From NCBI RefSeq assembly GCF_003050935.1, contig NZ_QAOX01000003.1, positions 1 through 64,000 of the forward strand: a DNA stretch of 64,000 nt. Reading direction: 5' to 3'. Both the position numbers and the translations under genes were made by a program. Under the pieces are notes generated by a model. The model had not been told where the DNA came from and did no database searches. It worked only from the letters and a program-made list of their open reading frames with translations. Below, piece by piece: positions 25,597 to 36,374 of this stretch. Source of the stretch: Luteibacter sp. OK325 (GTDB lineage Bacteria > Pseudomonadota > Gammaproteobacteria > Xanthomonadales > Rhodanobacteraceae). Each line of letters starts with the position of its first letter. Positions within the stretch are counted from its first letter, which is position 1.

Positions 25597-27003
25597 TCAG
25601 AGCGTGATCGGTACACGCACCGTAATCGTCGTATCCGGCGTGTCGCGAGTGACACCAACACCGAGCGTCACATTCAACGTTTCTTTTTCGTTGAAGCGAT
25701 ACGAACCGCCGATCAGCAATTGCCCCAGCGTCGAACGCGCGGACCCCGGCAGCGAATCGCCATTCTGTGACGTGCGTCCGACGAAAGCCTGGTCGTAGCC
25801 GATGCTGATCGACGCCTTTTCGTTGAGCGAAAGGCCCATGCCGATACTGATATCGGCAATGTCACCGGCCTTGATGTCGCCGAGGAACTGCTTGCCGGCA
25901 CCCAATACGTTACGACTGACATTCTTGCGTTCAAAGTTATGCAGATAGCTCAGGTTGCCGAAGAAAACGACGGGGTCCGACGGATACAACCAGGTCACGC
26001 CCGCCTGTGCCGAGTAAAAACCGGTACCGGTCGGGCTCTGCAATGGCAGGCCGGTGCCGGTGAAGTTCTCAAGGCAGCGAGTGACGCAATCGCTGGTGAC
26101 TTCGAACGGATCGCGACCCGTCCGCGATTTGGCACGGAACCAGCCGACGTAATAGGGCTTGTCCGCGCCGCCGTCGTTGAGCTGGTAGCGCAACGTGGCT
26201 TCGACGTCGCCGATACCCTTGCCGCTGGTGGTGAACAGATTGTCCTGTGCGGTGCCGGTGAAGATTTCGCGACTGATGGTGTCGGTATGGTTGCTGACAT
26301 ACGGAACACGGATTTCGAGTTCCATCCGATTGGTCAGGCCATAGCGGAACGCCAGTGCGCCGGTCTGCGTCGTCGTCTTCACCTGTCGCACGTCGACAAG
26401 GCCGATCAGGATGGCCGGGATCACCGTGTAGCCAACGAGCGCCACGCGGTCACTCGACGAATAGCCGTACTGGTAGGACGGCTCGATAATGAGCTTGCCT
26501 TTGGGCGTGAGCACGCCAGGCTGGTCGAAGATCGGTGCGACTTCCGGCGGACGGTCGTCCTGCTCGGGCCGCTTGCCGACCGGCCGCGTGGCGACCACGG
26601 GTTGCGATGCCTGTGCCGGTGGCGCGCCCGGCGCCGGTGTACCCGGGGTTTCGTCCTGTGGTGGCGCCGTTTGCGTACCGGCTACGGCCGCGGAGCCGCC
26701 GCGAGCCTCCTCCAGCGCATTCATGCCGATGGCCTTGCGCAGGTCGTTGTACTGCACTTCCTGCGACGCAAGCTCGCGCTTCATCTGCTCGAGCTCGGCG
26801 AGCTGTTCGGCCATCTTGCTGCGCATCGCGTCGATTCGTCGTCCCTGCGCCTCGATTTTCTCGCGTATGGCCGGATCGACCGTGCTACTGCTCGCCGCGC
26901 TGGCATCCTGCGCCAGGCACGCCCCGATCCACATGGGGAGCGTCGCCAGCGCAAGTGCACCCGCACACGTTCTTGCCTGCATCACCCTGCCGTTGCGATA
27001 CAT
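25597..27003 (-). CDS. fapF: FapF-like outer-membrane channel
   Basis: A 468-residue outer-membrane protein. It has a signal peptide (to about residue 32), a coiled-coil segment (about 44-95, 'IREKIEAQGRRIDAMRSKM' onward), a Pro/Ala linker (about 105-155), and then a barrel beginning 'GVLTPKGKLIIEPSYQYGYSSSDRVALVGYT'-type strands and ending 'TITVRVPITL'. This order, with helix plug then barrel and the 'LTPKG...EPS.QY' block, matches FapF, the trimeric channel that secretes amyloid subunits in Pseudomonas. It is last in a five-gene operon and starts 2 bases after the preceding stop. The family is often labelled simply 'transporter'. Confidence 0.78.
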   Translation of the reverse strand: MYRNGRVMQARTCAGALALATLPMWIGACLAQDASAASSSTVDPAIREKIEAQGRRIDAMRSKMAEQLAELEQMKRELASQEVQYNDLRKAIGMNALEEARGGSAAVAGTQTAPPQDETPGTPAPGAPPAQASQPVVATRPVGKRPEQDDRPPEVAPIFDQPGVLTPKGKLIIEPSYQYGYSSSDRVALVGYTVIPAILIGLVDVRQVKTTTQTGALAFRYGLTNRMELEIRVPYVSNHTDTISREIFTGTAQDNLFTTSGKGIGDVEATLRYQLNDGGADKPYYVGWFRAKSRTGRDPFEVTSDCVTRCLENFTGTGLPLQSPTGTGFYSAQAGVTWLYPSDPVVFFGNLSYLHNFERKNVSRNVLGAGKQFLGDIKAGDIADISIGMGLSLNEKASISIGYDQAFVGRTSQNGDSLPGSARSTLGQLLIGGSYRFNEKETLNVTLGVGVTRDTPDTTITVRVPITL

Positions 27004-27005
27004 GC

Positions 27006-27602
27006 TTAATTCCCCCGGAACTGGACCACCGCGTCGTTAACCGATTCCGCAACTCGCATGTTCTGAAGCATGCGTGCCGTATTCACTGACGCGTCGATCG
27101 TGGTGGTGGCCGTGATGGCCTGGTTGTCTAACGAGTTCTGGATGACCAGACCCGGTGTGATCGAGGCGGGCAAACTGACCGACGCCGCGCTTTGCGCAGC
27201 CTGTGCGGGCCCACTCATGGCCGGCACCGACGCGGCGGACTGCGCCGTTGCGCCTGCCTGCGCCACGTTGGTCGGTGCCAGCGCCGCCGCGTTGACCGTG
27301 TTGTTGCCTACGTTGATCACGGTGGTCTGCAACGCGCTCTGCAGCTGCGCCGCCTGCTGGGCCGTGATGTTGGCGATGTCGGGTACCGAAATGGTGGTCC
27401 GCATCGCCTCCATGCCGTTGATCAACACCGTTCGCTCCAGGGCGAACGAGGCGCGCAGGTTGTCACCGAAGTCGTAGCCGCCGCGGATCTTGTCCAGCTG
27501 GGCGTCGGGTACCGCGTGATTGATCGGAAAGTCGGCCGCGTGGGCAGCGGCACAGGCGCCGCTGGCGATCACGGCGGCAAGAAGGATGGGGCGGGTTTTC
27601 AT
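27006..27602 (-). CDS. FapE-like exported protein with double-glycine motif
   Basis: A 198-residue protein with a Sec signal peptide (cleavage near HAAD, residue 22-23). Next comes 'VPDAQLDKIRGG' (Gly41-Gly42), very like the leader ends that C39 peptidases cut, then 'YDFGDNLRASFALERTVLINGMEAM' and an Ala/Gln/Asn-rich remainder with 'PGLVIQNSLDNQAITATTTIDASVN'. It holds the FapE position between the C39 peptidase and the channel and overlaps both neighbours closely (ATGA with fapD). FapE in Pseudomonas is a minor fibre component; the match here rests on gene order and composition more than on strong sequence identity. Confidence 0.6.
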   Translation of the reverse strand: MKTRPILLAAVIASGACAAAHAADFPINHAVPDAQLDKIRGGYDFGDNLRASFALERTVLINGMEAMRTTISVPDIANITAQQAAQLQSALQTTVINVGNNTVNAAALAPTNVAQAGATAQSAASVPAMSGPAQAAQSAASVSLPASITPGLVIQNSLDNQAITATTTIDASVNTARMLQNMRVAESVNDAVVQFRGN

Positions 27603-28282
27603 ATGTCCCCCGGTCCGCGCTTGGGCATGACGATCGGCCCGAGCCCATTACGCTCGATGCCTTCGGTGATCGGTGCCGCAGGAGCAACCGCCCAGTCGCG
27701 CGGACTGTTGAAAATGGCGCGGTCTCGCTCGTTGTGGATGACGAAGACGACGTGGTTGTTCCACATCGCATCAAAACGGCGCTTCGACATCGAACGGGTG
27801 CCCCGTGCAGGGTCGCCGACCAGCACACGGCCATTCTTGTAGCCCTTGATCACCACGAAATGGTGGTAGCCACGCTCATTGATCAACACGATGGCGGGAA
27901 TGCCTTCGTCGTCGAGCTTTTCCAGCGGCACGTCGAAGCCGTCGGCATCGAAGCCGCGCGATGCAAGGAACCGCTTGATGTCGAGCAGGGAAAAACCTTC
28001 CTTGCCGATCTTGGCGCGGTCGCCGTTGGTGAACATCACGTCGAATGCCGCCTGCTCGTCGATCGGGTAGCCGTACTGGTAGGTGAGCAGCGTGGCCACC
28101 GCGGCGGAGCCGCAGCTGAAATCGTACTTCTGTCGAATCGTGTTACGAAACCGCGCTTCCTTGAGGCTCGTCAGGTGTATCGGGTACGACGTACCCGGGC
28201 TGGTCTGCACCTCCGCCTTCATGGCGATCGCCGGCGTGGCGGCAAGCGCGAAAAGCAGGGCGGCGGCGCAGGCGAACCTCAC
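27599..28282 (-). CDS. fapD: FapD-like C39-family cysteine peptidase
   Basis: A 227-residue protein with an N-terminal signal peptide (cleavage near AIAM, residue 20) and a single C39 peptidase domain. Catalytic residues: Gln51 (oxyanion) and Cys57 in 'QKYDFSCGSA', His140/141 in 'RGYHHFVVIKGY' and Asp157 in 'VGDPARG'. There is no ABC transporter domain, so unlike bacteriocin exporters it should act in the periplasm. This is the FapD arrangement. Its ATG overlaps the stop of the upstream small gene, and its stop overlaps the next start, so all are translationally coupled. Likely substrates are the two neighbouring proteins with double-glycine motifs. Confidence 0.85.
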   Translation of the reverse strand: MRFACAAALLFALAATPAIAMKAEVQTSPGTSYPIHLTSLKEARFRNTIRQKYDFSCGSAAVATLLTYQYGYPIDEQAAFDVMFTNGDRAKIGKEGFSLLDIKRFLASRGFDADGFDVPLEKLDDEGIPAIVLINERGYHHFVVIKGYKNGRVLVGDPARGTRSMSKRRFDAMWNNHVVFVIHNERDRAIFNSPRDWAVAPAAPITEGIERNGLGPIVMPKRGPGDI

Positions 28283-28644
28283 GGATTCATCCTGATGTTG
28301 ACGATTGTCGCGTTCTGGATGAGCACGTTGTTGCCGGAATTCTGGATGACCGTCGGCAAGCCGGCGGAACTTCCGAACGCGCTACCGGAAACGATGTTGT
28401 TGCCGCTGAGATTGTCCTTCGCCTCGGTGTCGGACATCGTGCCGTTGAGGGTCTGGTTGTTGACGTTGTTGGTCGTGTTGGTACCGCCGCTCATGTCCTG
28501 CAACTGCTCGGATGGGGTCGCCACGCCGAACGATGGCGGAGGCGGTTCCTGTCCAGGGGGCGTGGCGTACGCGGCGGTGCTTACGCAAGCGGTGAAGATC
28601 GCCGCCAGCGCAACATGCGTACGGTGAATCCGGTGGTTCGGCAT
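28279..28644 (-). CDS. FapA-like small exported protein with double-glycine motif
   Basis: A 121-residue protein with a signal peptide (cleavage near AYAT, residue 27), a Pro-rich stretch, 'TPSEQLQDMSGG' (Gly53-Gly54; leader-like) and an Asn-rich C-terminal half, 'NNVNNQTLNGTMSDTEA' to 'GLPTVIQNSGNNVLIQNATIVNI'. The C-terminal block resembles that of FapA and echoes the C-terminus of the glycine-rich protein encoded upstream ('GISTFAQNSGAASLIQQGVNVQANL' region). The start at 28644 follows TGGAGAA; an upstream in-frame start would add residues without a signal peptide. It is probably an amyloid subunit or chaperone of the system. Confidence 0.62.
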   Translation of the reverse strand: MPNHRIHRTHVALAAIFTACVSTAAYATPPGQEPPPPSFGVATPSEQLQDMSGGTNTTNNVNNQTLNGTMSDTEAKDNLSGNNIVSGSAFGSSAGLPTVIQNSGNNVLIQNATIVNIRMNP

Positions 28645-28735
28645 GGGTGTTCTCCAGCAAGGACATTCGTTCCTTATGGATGTCCACGGAGCGCACAAGG
28701 CGCTCCGTGGTTCCCGTCGCTTTGTGTCGTTTGCT

Positions 28736-29680
28736 TTACGGAGCGCCGCCCACGCTGAGGTTGGCCTGGACGTTCACGCCCTGCTGGATCAACGATGCCG
28801 CACCACTGTTCTGCGCGAAGGTGCTGATACCAGCTGCTCCACCGGCCGCGCTGCCCATGTTGTTGGACATGTCGAACGAACCCGCGTTGACGGAGTTCGC
28901 GCCGCCTGCACCGCCGGCACCACCGCCAGCACCCGTGCCCGCGCCGCCCGTGCCGTCGCCACCCGCCGCACCTGCTCCGCCTGCGCCGCCCGATGCAAGG
29001 GCTTCGCCGCCCGCGCCACCGGTAGAAGCACCGCCAGTCGCTGTCGCGGTCGCATCACCGGATGTGCCGGCGCCGCCCGTGCTGGCGCTTGCGCCACCCG
29101 TGCTGGCCGTCGAGCCTCCGGTCGGAGCACCACCACCGGCACCACGCGACCTGGCGTTGCCGCCGTCGCCCGAGGCGTCGCCGCCGTTGCCGTGCGCGCT
29201 GCCACCGGCCGATGCGGTCAGGGACCCGGCGCTACCGCTGTCTGAGTTGGCGTCGCCACCGACAGCACCACGAGCACGCGCGTTGCCGCCATCACCACCG
29301 GATCCGCCTTTGCCGCCAGATCCTTTGGCGCCGTAGCCATCGCCACCCGAGCCGCCTTTACCGCCATTGGAGTTGCCCCAGTTCGAGGCGACGTTGCCGT
29401 TACCGTATGTCGTGACGCCGCTCACCGTTCCGTTCAGGACGTTATTGGCGATGGCGTTGGTGGTGTTGAACGATCCGGACGTGGTTTTCGAATGAGTCGA
29501 GCTGTCGGCCCAGGAATGGGTCGAGCTGTCTGCATAACTCGAGCTGTCTGAGTACTGCACGGCAATCGATTTACGTTGGGCCGATGCGCCTGACGATCCC
29601 GTCTGGGTATCGTCGGCCATGGCCGGCAGTGCGAATCCGATAGCGAGGCAGATCGCCGTGGCGATAAGAGTCTTACGCAT
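28736..29680 (-). CDS. glycine-rich exported protein, putative fibre subunit of the Fap-like system
   Basis: A 314-residue protein from the ATG at 29680 (AGGAGA upstream). Signal peptide to about residue 22 (ALPAMADD). Residues 30-100 are Ser/Asn/Thr-rich ('YADSSTHSWADSSTHSK', 'GSFNTTNAIANNVLNGTVSG'); about 105-265 are a low-complexity run of GG, GGA and GGDG blocks; the end (about 268-314) has 'GSFDMSNNMGS' and 'ISTFAQNSGAASLIQQ'. The two GSF(N/D) segments form an imperfect repeat bracketing the Gly-rich core. It is the first gene of the operon and takes the place of FapB/FapC, although the Gly-rich core is unlike their Asn/Gln-rich repeats. Fibre formation is inference. Confidence 0.6.
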   Translation of the reverse strand: MRKTLIATAICLAIGFALPAMADDTQTGSSGASAQRKSIAVQYSDSSSYADSSTHSWADSSTHSKTTSGSFNTTNAIANNVLNGTVSGVTTYGNGNVASNWGNSNGGKGGSGGDGYGAKGSGGKGGSGGDGGNARARGAVGGDANSDSGSAGSLTASAGGSAHGNGGDASGDGGNARSRGAGGGAPTGGSTASTGGASASTGGAGTSGDATATATGGASTGGAGGEALASGGAGGAGAAGGDGTGGAGTGAGGGAGGAGGANSVNAGSFDMSNNMGSAAGGAAGISTFAQNSGAASLIQQGVNVQANLSVGGAP

Positions 29681-29697
29681 GGGAGAGTCTCCTGTGA

Positions 29698-31995
<2,298 letters not shown>

Positions 31996-32007
31996 CCCCT
32001 GCTTTGT

Positions 32008-32124
32008 GTGGGAGCCGATTCATCGGCGATTGGCCTCCCGGCCTTGTGTGGGAGCCGATTCATCGGCGATTGGCCTCCCGGTCATACCGCTCCGTTGGCT
32101 TTTCGCCGATGAATCGGCTCCCAC
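32008..32124. repeat. REP cluster (two direct, one inverted) between fadH and prpC
   Basis: A/T-type REPs (GTGGGAGCCGATTCATCGG...) at 32008-32030 and 32048-32070 lie in a 40-base tandem duplication (32001-32080, one mismatch), with an inverted copy at 32104-32124. Both flanking genes converge here, so the cluster may serve as a transcription barrier; no other terminator is visible. Confidence 0.85.
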
Positions 32125-32135
32125 ATTTCCTTATA

Positions 32136-33290
32136 TCAGCGCTTTTCGATCGGCACGTAAGTCTGGTCTTCCGGACCCGTGTAGTTCGCGCTCGGGCGGA
32201 TGATCTTGCCGTCCTGGCGTTGCTCGATCACGTGCGCGCTCCAGCCCGACGTGCGCGCAATGACGAACAGCGGCGTGAACATCGCCGTCGGCACGCCCAT
32301 CATGTGGTACGCCGACGCCGAGTACCAGTCGAGGTTCGGGAACATCTTCTTCAGCTCCCACATCAGCTTCTCGATCTTCTCCGACACTTCGAACAAGCGC
32401 GGGTTGCCGCCGTCGGTGCAGAGCTTGCGCGCGATTTCCTTGATGATCTCGTTACGCGGATCGGACACGGTATACACCGGGTGGCCGAAGCCGATGATGA
32501 TTTCCTTGCGCTCCACGCGTGCGCGGATGTCCGCCTCGGCTTCGGCGGCATCGCGGTAGCGCGCGATGATTTCCATTGCCACTTCGTTCGCGCCGCCGTG
32601 CTTCGGGCCACGCAGCGCGCCGATCGCGCCGGTGATGGCCGAATACATGTCCGAACCGGTACCCGCGATGACACGCGCGGCGAACGTGCTGGCATTGAAC
32701 TCGTGCTCGGCATAAAGCACCAGGGAGCGGTCGAGCGCGTGCGAGTGCAGGTCGCTCGGCTTGCGCCCATGCAGCAAGTGCAGGAAGTGCCCGGCGATCG
32801 ACTCGTCTTCGGTTTCCGTCTCGATGCGCTTGCCGTTGTGGCTGAAGTGATACCAGTACAGCAGCATCGAGCCGAAGCAGGCCATCAGGCGATCGGCGAT
32901 GTCGCGCGCACCGGTGATGTTGTGGTCGTCCTTCTCCGGCAGCACGGTGCCGAGCACGGAGGCACCGGTGCGCATCACGTCCATCGGGTGCGTCGCGGCC
33001 GGCAGCAGCTCGAGCGCGGCCTTCACCGGCGCCGGCAGGCCGCGCAGGCGCTTGAGCTTGGCGCGATAGGCGTTGAGCTCCATCCAGTTCGGCAGCACGC
33101 CGTGGACGAGCAGGTAAGCGACTTCCTCGAAGGAGCCCTTGGCGGCAAGGTCGTGGATGTCGTAGCCGCGATAGTGCAGGTCGTTGCCGCTACGGCCGAC
33201 CGTGCAAAGCGCGGTGTTGCCCGCCGCGACGCCGGAGAGGGCGACGGACTTCTTTGCCTTCGGCTGGGGAGTGGTGGTGGTGTCGCTCAT
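32136..33290 (-). CDS. prpC: 2-methylcitrate synthase PrpC
   Basis: A 384-residue citrate-synthase-fold enzyme that joins propionyl-CoA and oxaloacetate to 2-methylcitrate. Typical PrpC blocks: '[16 protein letters not shown]'-like start, '[12 protein letters not shown]', active-site His in '[11 protein letters not shown]' region, '[17 protein letters not shown]', 'GFGHPVY' and 'SANYTGP' near the end. The length and 'LHYRGYD' favour methylcitrate synthase over citrate synthase. AGGAGAG precedes the ATG. It follows prpB by 12 bases and is surely in its operon. Confidence 0.94.
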   Translation of the reverse strand: MSDTTTTPQPKAKKSVALSGVAAGNTALCTVGRSGNDLHYRGYDIHDLAAKGSFEEVAYLLVHGVLPNWMELNAYRAKLKRLRGLPAPVKAALELLPAATHPMDVMRTGASVLGTVLPEKDDHNITGARDIADRLMACFGSMLLYWYHFSHNGKRIETETEDESIAGHFLHLLHGRKPSDLHSHALDRSLVLYAEHEFNASTFAARVIAGTGSDMYSAITGAIGALRGPKHGGANEVAMEIIARYRDAAEAEADIRARVERKEIIIGFGHPVYTVSDPRNEIIKEIARKLCTDGGNPRLFEVSEKIEKLMWELKKMFPNLDWYSASAYHMMGVPTAMFTPLFVIARTSGWSAHVIEQRQDGKIIRPSANYTGPEDQTYVPIEKR

Positions 33291-33302
33291 GCGTGACTCT
33301 CC

Positions 33303-34190
33303 TTAACCCTTCTTGGAAAACAGAGCGTCGAGGTGACGCTCGTATTCGTGATAGCCGATGCGGTCGTACAGCTCCTCACGCGTCTGCATCGTGTCGATGA
33401 CATTGCGCTGGTGACCGTCGCGGCGAATGGCGGTGTAGACGTTCTCGGCGGCCTTGTTCATGGCGCGGAACGCGGAAAGCGGATAAAGCACGATGCCCAC
33501 GCCGACGCTGCCGAGTTCCTCCGTGCTGAACAGCGGGGTCTGGCCGAACTCCGTGATGTTCGCCAGCACGGGAACGTCCAGTGCATCGACAAAACGCTTG
33601 TAGGTCGGCAGATCGTACGCTGCCTCGGCGAAGATGGCGTCGGCGCCGGCTTCCTGGCACGCGATAGCGCGCTCGATGGCGGCGTCCACGCCGAGGACGG
33701 CGATGGCATCGGTGCGGGCGATGAGGAAGAAGTCCGGGTCGGTCTTCGCGTCGGCGGCGGCCTTGACGCGGTCGGCCATTTCTTCGGTGGTGACGATTTC
33801 CTTGCCCGGGCGATGACCGCAGCGCTTGGCGCCGACCTGGTCTTCGATGTGACAGGCGGCGGCGCCGAACTTGATCAGGCTTTTCACGGTGCGCGCGATA
33901 TTGAATGCGCTAGGCCCGAAGCCGGTGTCGATATCGACCATGAGCGGCAGGTCGCACACGTCGGTGATGCGGCGGACGTCGGTGAGCACGTCGTCCAGGG
34001 TATTGATACCGAGGTCCGGCAGACCCAGCGAGCCGGCTGCGACGCCGCCACCGGACAGGTAAATGGCACGGAAGCCCGCGCGCCTGGCCAGCAGGGCATG
34101 ATTGGCGTTGATCGCGCCGATCACCTGCAGCGGCTGTTCGGCCGCCAGTGCGGCGCGGAAGCGACCGCCAGCCGAGGGAAGCTGTGCCAT
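33303..34190 (-). CDS. prpB: 2-methylisocitrate lyase PrpB
   Basis: A 295-residue enzyme of the isocitrate lyase/PEP mutase superfamily that splits 2-methylisocitrate into pyruvate and succinate. Visible: '[19 protein letters not shown]', '[11 protein letters not shown]' with the metal-binding Asp residues, and the catalytic Cys in '[11 protein letters not shown]' (KRCGH in place of the commoner KKCGH). GGAGAG precedes the ATG. First gene of the prpB-prpC pair; prpE lies 153 bases upstream with a REP pair between them. Confidence 0.95.
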   Translation of the reverse strand: MAQLPSAGGRFRAALAAEQPLQVIGAINANHALLARRAGFRAIYLSGGGVAAGSLGLPDLGINTLDDVLTDVRRITDVCDLPLMVDIDTGFGPSAFNIARTVKSLIKFGAAACHIEDQVGAKRCGHRPGKEIVTTEEMADRVKAAADAKTDPDFFLIARTDAIAVLGVDAAIERAIACQEAGADAIFAEAAYDLPTYKRFVDALDVPVLANITEFGQTPLFSTEELGSVGVGIVLYPLSAFRAMNKAAENVYTAIRRDGHQRNVIDTMQTREELYDRIGYHEYERHLDALFSKKG

Positions 34191-34263
34191 GGAACTCTCC
34201 GGGTAAAGAATCCCATTTTAGCGCGAACCGGGGTTCGGGCTTTGTTGCGTCGCGGGAGACAGC

Positions 34264-34327
34264 ATCGCCGATGAATCGGCTCCCACAGTCGCCGCTGGTC
34301 TTGTGTGGGAGCCGATTCATCGGCGAC
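34264..34327. repeat. REP pair (inverted) between prpE and prpB
   Basis: A/T-type REPs: an inverted copy at 34264-34286 and a direct copy at 34305-34327, facing each other across 18 bases. On the minus strand this lies in the leader region of prpB, between its ATG and the prpE stop. Confidence 0.85.
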
Positions 34328-34343
34328 GGGTGCTCGCCGCCGC

Positions 34344-36251
34344 CTAGCCCGCCCCGCGACCCCCACACTGTGGCCCGCGGGCGATCGCCTTGCGAATCTC
34401 TTCCAGCGACGCCGGATCATCGAGCGTAGACAGATCCCCGGGATCCAGCCCCTCCATCAGCGCCTGGATCGCCCGGCGCAGCAGTTTCCCCGAGCGGGTC
34501 TTCGGCAACGCACCGACCACATACACGCAACCAGGCCGCGCCACGCCACCGAGCAACTCGACCACCCGCCGCTCCATCGCCTGGGCCACATCGCGTGGAT
34601 CGTCAGTGACGCCCTGCTTCAGGGTGGCGAAGACGGCCGGCAACTGGCCTTTCAGCTCGTCGCCGATACCGACCACGGCGACTTCCGCCACCGCGCCAAG
34701 CGTGGCCACCGACTCCTCGATCTCGCGCGTGCCCAGGCGGTGGCCGGCCACGTTGATGACATCGTCCGTGCGGCCGAGGATGAAGAGGTACCCGTCCGCG
34801 TCCTGTACCGCCCAGTCCAGCGAGCTGTAGAGCAATTCCGTGAAGTGCCCGAAGTAACTGCGCACGTAGCGCTCATCGTCGCGCCAGATCGTGCTCAGGC
34901 AGCCGGGCGGCAAGGGCGGCTCGATGACGAGCACCCCTTTTTCGCCTGCCGGCTTTTCATCGCCCGTCGCCTCGTCGATCACCCGCATGCGAAAACCGAA
35001 GGTGGGCAAACCCGGCGAACCGGGCCTGACCGGCTTGAGGTCGAGGCCCGGCATCAGCGACACCGCGGGCCAGCCGGTTTCGGTCTGCCAGTAGTTGTCG
35101 ACGACAAGCTTGCCGGTGCCCGTCGACAACCACTCGTATGTCGTCTGATCCAACGGTTCGCCTGCGCAGAAGATGTACTTCAGCGCGGAGAGGTCGGACG
35201 TCGACAGCCAGGCGGGATCCTGTTTCTTCAGTACACGGATGGCCGTCGGCGAGGAGAACATGGTCCGTACCCGGTACTTCTCGCAAAGCCGCCACCAGAT
35301 GCCCGGATCGGGCGCTGTCGGCAGGCCCTCGTAGAGGATGGCGGTGCAACCGCCGATCAGCGGTCCGTACACGTTGTAAGAATGGCCGACCGCCCAGCCG
35401 ACATCCGAGGTGCAAAGGATGGTTTGCCCGGGATGCAAATCGAAGATCGTCGTCATCGATAGCGCCAGCGCCACCGCATAGCCACCGACATCGCGCTGAA
35501 CGCCCTTCGGTTTACCCGTGGTGCCGGACGTATAGAGCAGGTAACTGGGCTCGTTGGATTCGAGCCAGGCCACCGGGACGTGCGCGCCAGCGTGCTGGTG
35601 GCGCCGTTCGTTGTAGTCGACGTCGCGACCGGCCACCCGATCCATCGCAGCGTCGAGGCCGCGATCGACGATCAGCACATGCGGTGGCGGCGCCCTCGTT
35701 TCGCGCAGCGCGGCGTCGATGAGCGGTTTGTATGGAATCACCTTGCCCCCGCGCATACCGGCGTCGGCGCAGATCAGCAGCGCCGGCTCCGCATCGTCGA
35801 TGCGTAATGCGAGGTTGTGTGCGGCGAAGCCACCGAAGACCACCGAATGGATCGCACCGATGCGGGCACAGGCCAGCATCGCGAAGACGGCCTCGGCGAT
35901 GTTCGGCATGTAGATGACGACGCGATCCCCCTTGCCCACCCCGAGTTCGATCAGGACCGCGGCGAAGGTATTCACTTCGCGATGCAGTTCGCGATAAGTG
36001 ATCTCGCGGGTGGTATCGGTCTCGGTGGACACGGCGATGAGAGCAAACTGGTCGCCACGCTCGTCGAGGTGGCGGTCGATCGCGTTGTGGCACAGGTTGG
36101 TCGTGCCGCCGACGAACCAGCGGCGGAAGGGAGGCCGGGACTCGTCGAGAATGCGCTGCGGTGGTGTTTCCCAATGGATCAACCGCGCCTGCTCCGCCCA
36201 GAACAGTTCGGGTTCGTCGACCGAGCGCCGCCAGAGGTCTTCGTAGCTCAT
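34344..36251 (-). CDS. prpE: propionyl-CoA synthetase PrpE
   Basis: A 635-residue ACS-type acyl-CoA synthetase activating propionate. ANL motifs: 'YTSGTTGKPKGV' (P-loop), 'WQTETGWP' and the C-terminal catalytic Lys in 'LPKTRSGKLLRR', the site acetylated in relatives. The N-terminus 'SYEDLWRRSVDEPELFWAEQA' and 'LCHNAIDRHLDERGDQ' fit PrpE. The ATG at 36251 is used; a GTG five codons upstream is possible. Same direction as prpB-prpC, feeding propionyl-CoA into the methylcitrate cycle. A REP pair lies just upstream where its promoter should be. Confidence 0.92.
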   Translation of the reverse strand: MSYEDLWRRSVDEPELFWAEQARLIHWETPPQRILDESRPPFRRWFVGGTTNLCHNAIDRHLDERGDQFALIAVSTETDTTREITYRELHREVNTFAAVLIELGVGKGDRVVIYMPNIAEAVFAMLACARIGAIHSVVFGGFAAHNLALRIDDAEPALLICADAGMRGGKVIPYKPLIDAALRETRAPPPHVLIVDRGLDAAMDRVAGRDVDYNERRHQHAGAHVPVAWLESNEPSYLLYTSGTTGKPKGVQRDVGGYAVALALSMTTIFDLHPGQTILCTSDVGWAVGHSYNVYGPLIGGCTAILYEGLPTAPDPGIWWRLCEKYRVRTMFSSPTAIRVLKKQDPAWLSTSDLSALKYIFCAGEPLDQTTYEWLSTGTGKLVVDNYWQTETGWPAVSLMPGLDLKPVRPGSPGLPTFGFRMRVIDEATGDEKPAGEKGVLVIEPPLPPGCLSTIWRDDERYVRSYFGHFTELLYSSLDWAVQDADGYLFILGRTDDVINVAGHRLGTREIEESVATLGAVAEVAVVGIGDELKGQLPAVFATLKQGVTDDPRDVAQAMERRVVELLGGVARPGCVYVVGALPKTRSGKLLRRAIQALMEGLDPGDLSTLDDPASLEEIRKAIARGPQCGGRGAG

Positions 36252-36281
36252 GCCTTGCCTCGTCACTGTTGACCCGAACCT

Positions 36282-36367
36282 GTGGGAGCCGCTTCAGCGG
36301 CGATGGGTTTTTACGGCGGCGATGGGCCATACAGCGAGCACTCATTCGCCGCTGAAGCGGCTCCCAC
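36282..36367. repeat. REP pair (inverted) between esterase gene and prpE
   Basis: C/G-type REPs: direct at 36282-36304 and inverted at 36347-36367, 42 bases apart, filling most of the 123-base gap. The esterase gene ends 8 bases beyond the right copy. Confidence 0.85.
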
Positions 36368-36374
36368 AGTATTT

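Noticed and set aside
27599-28282. Bacteriocin-processing ABC exporter
   Set aside because: Only the C39 domain is present, with a signal peptide and without membrane or ATPase domains; no ABC exporter lies nearby.
32136-33290. gltA (citrate synthase) instead of prpC
   Set aside because: The shorter length, the N-terminal LHYRGYDI block and the adjacency to prpB favour methylcitrate synthase.
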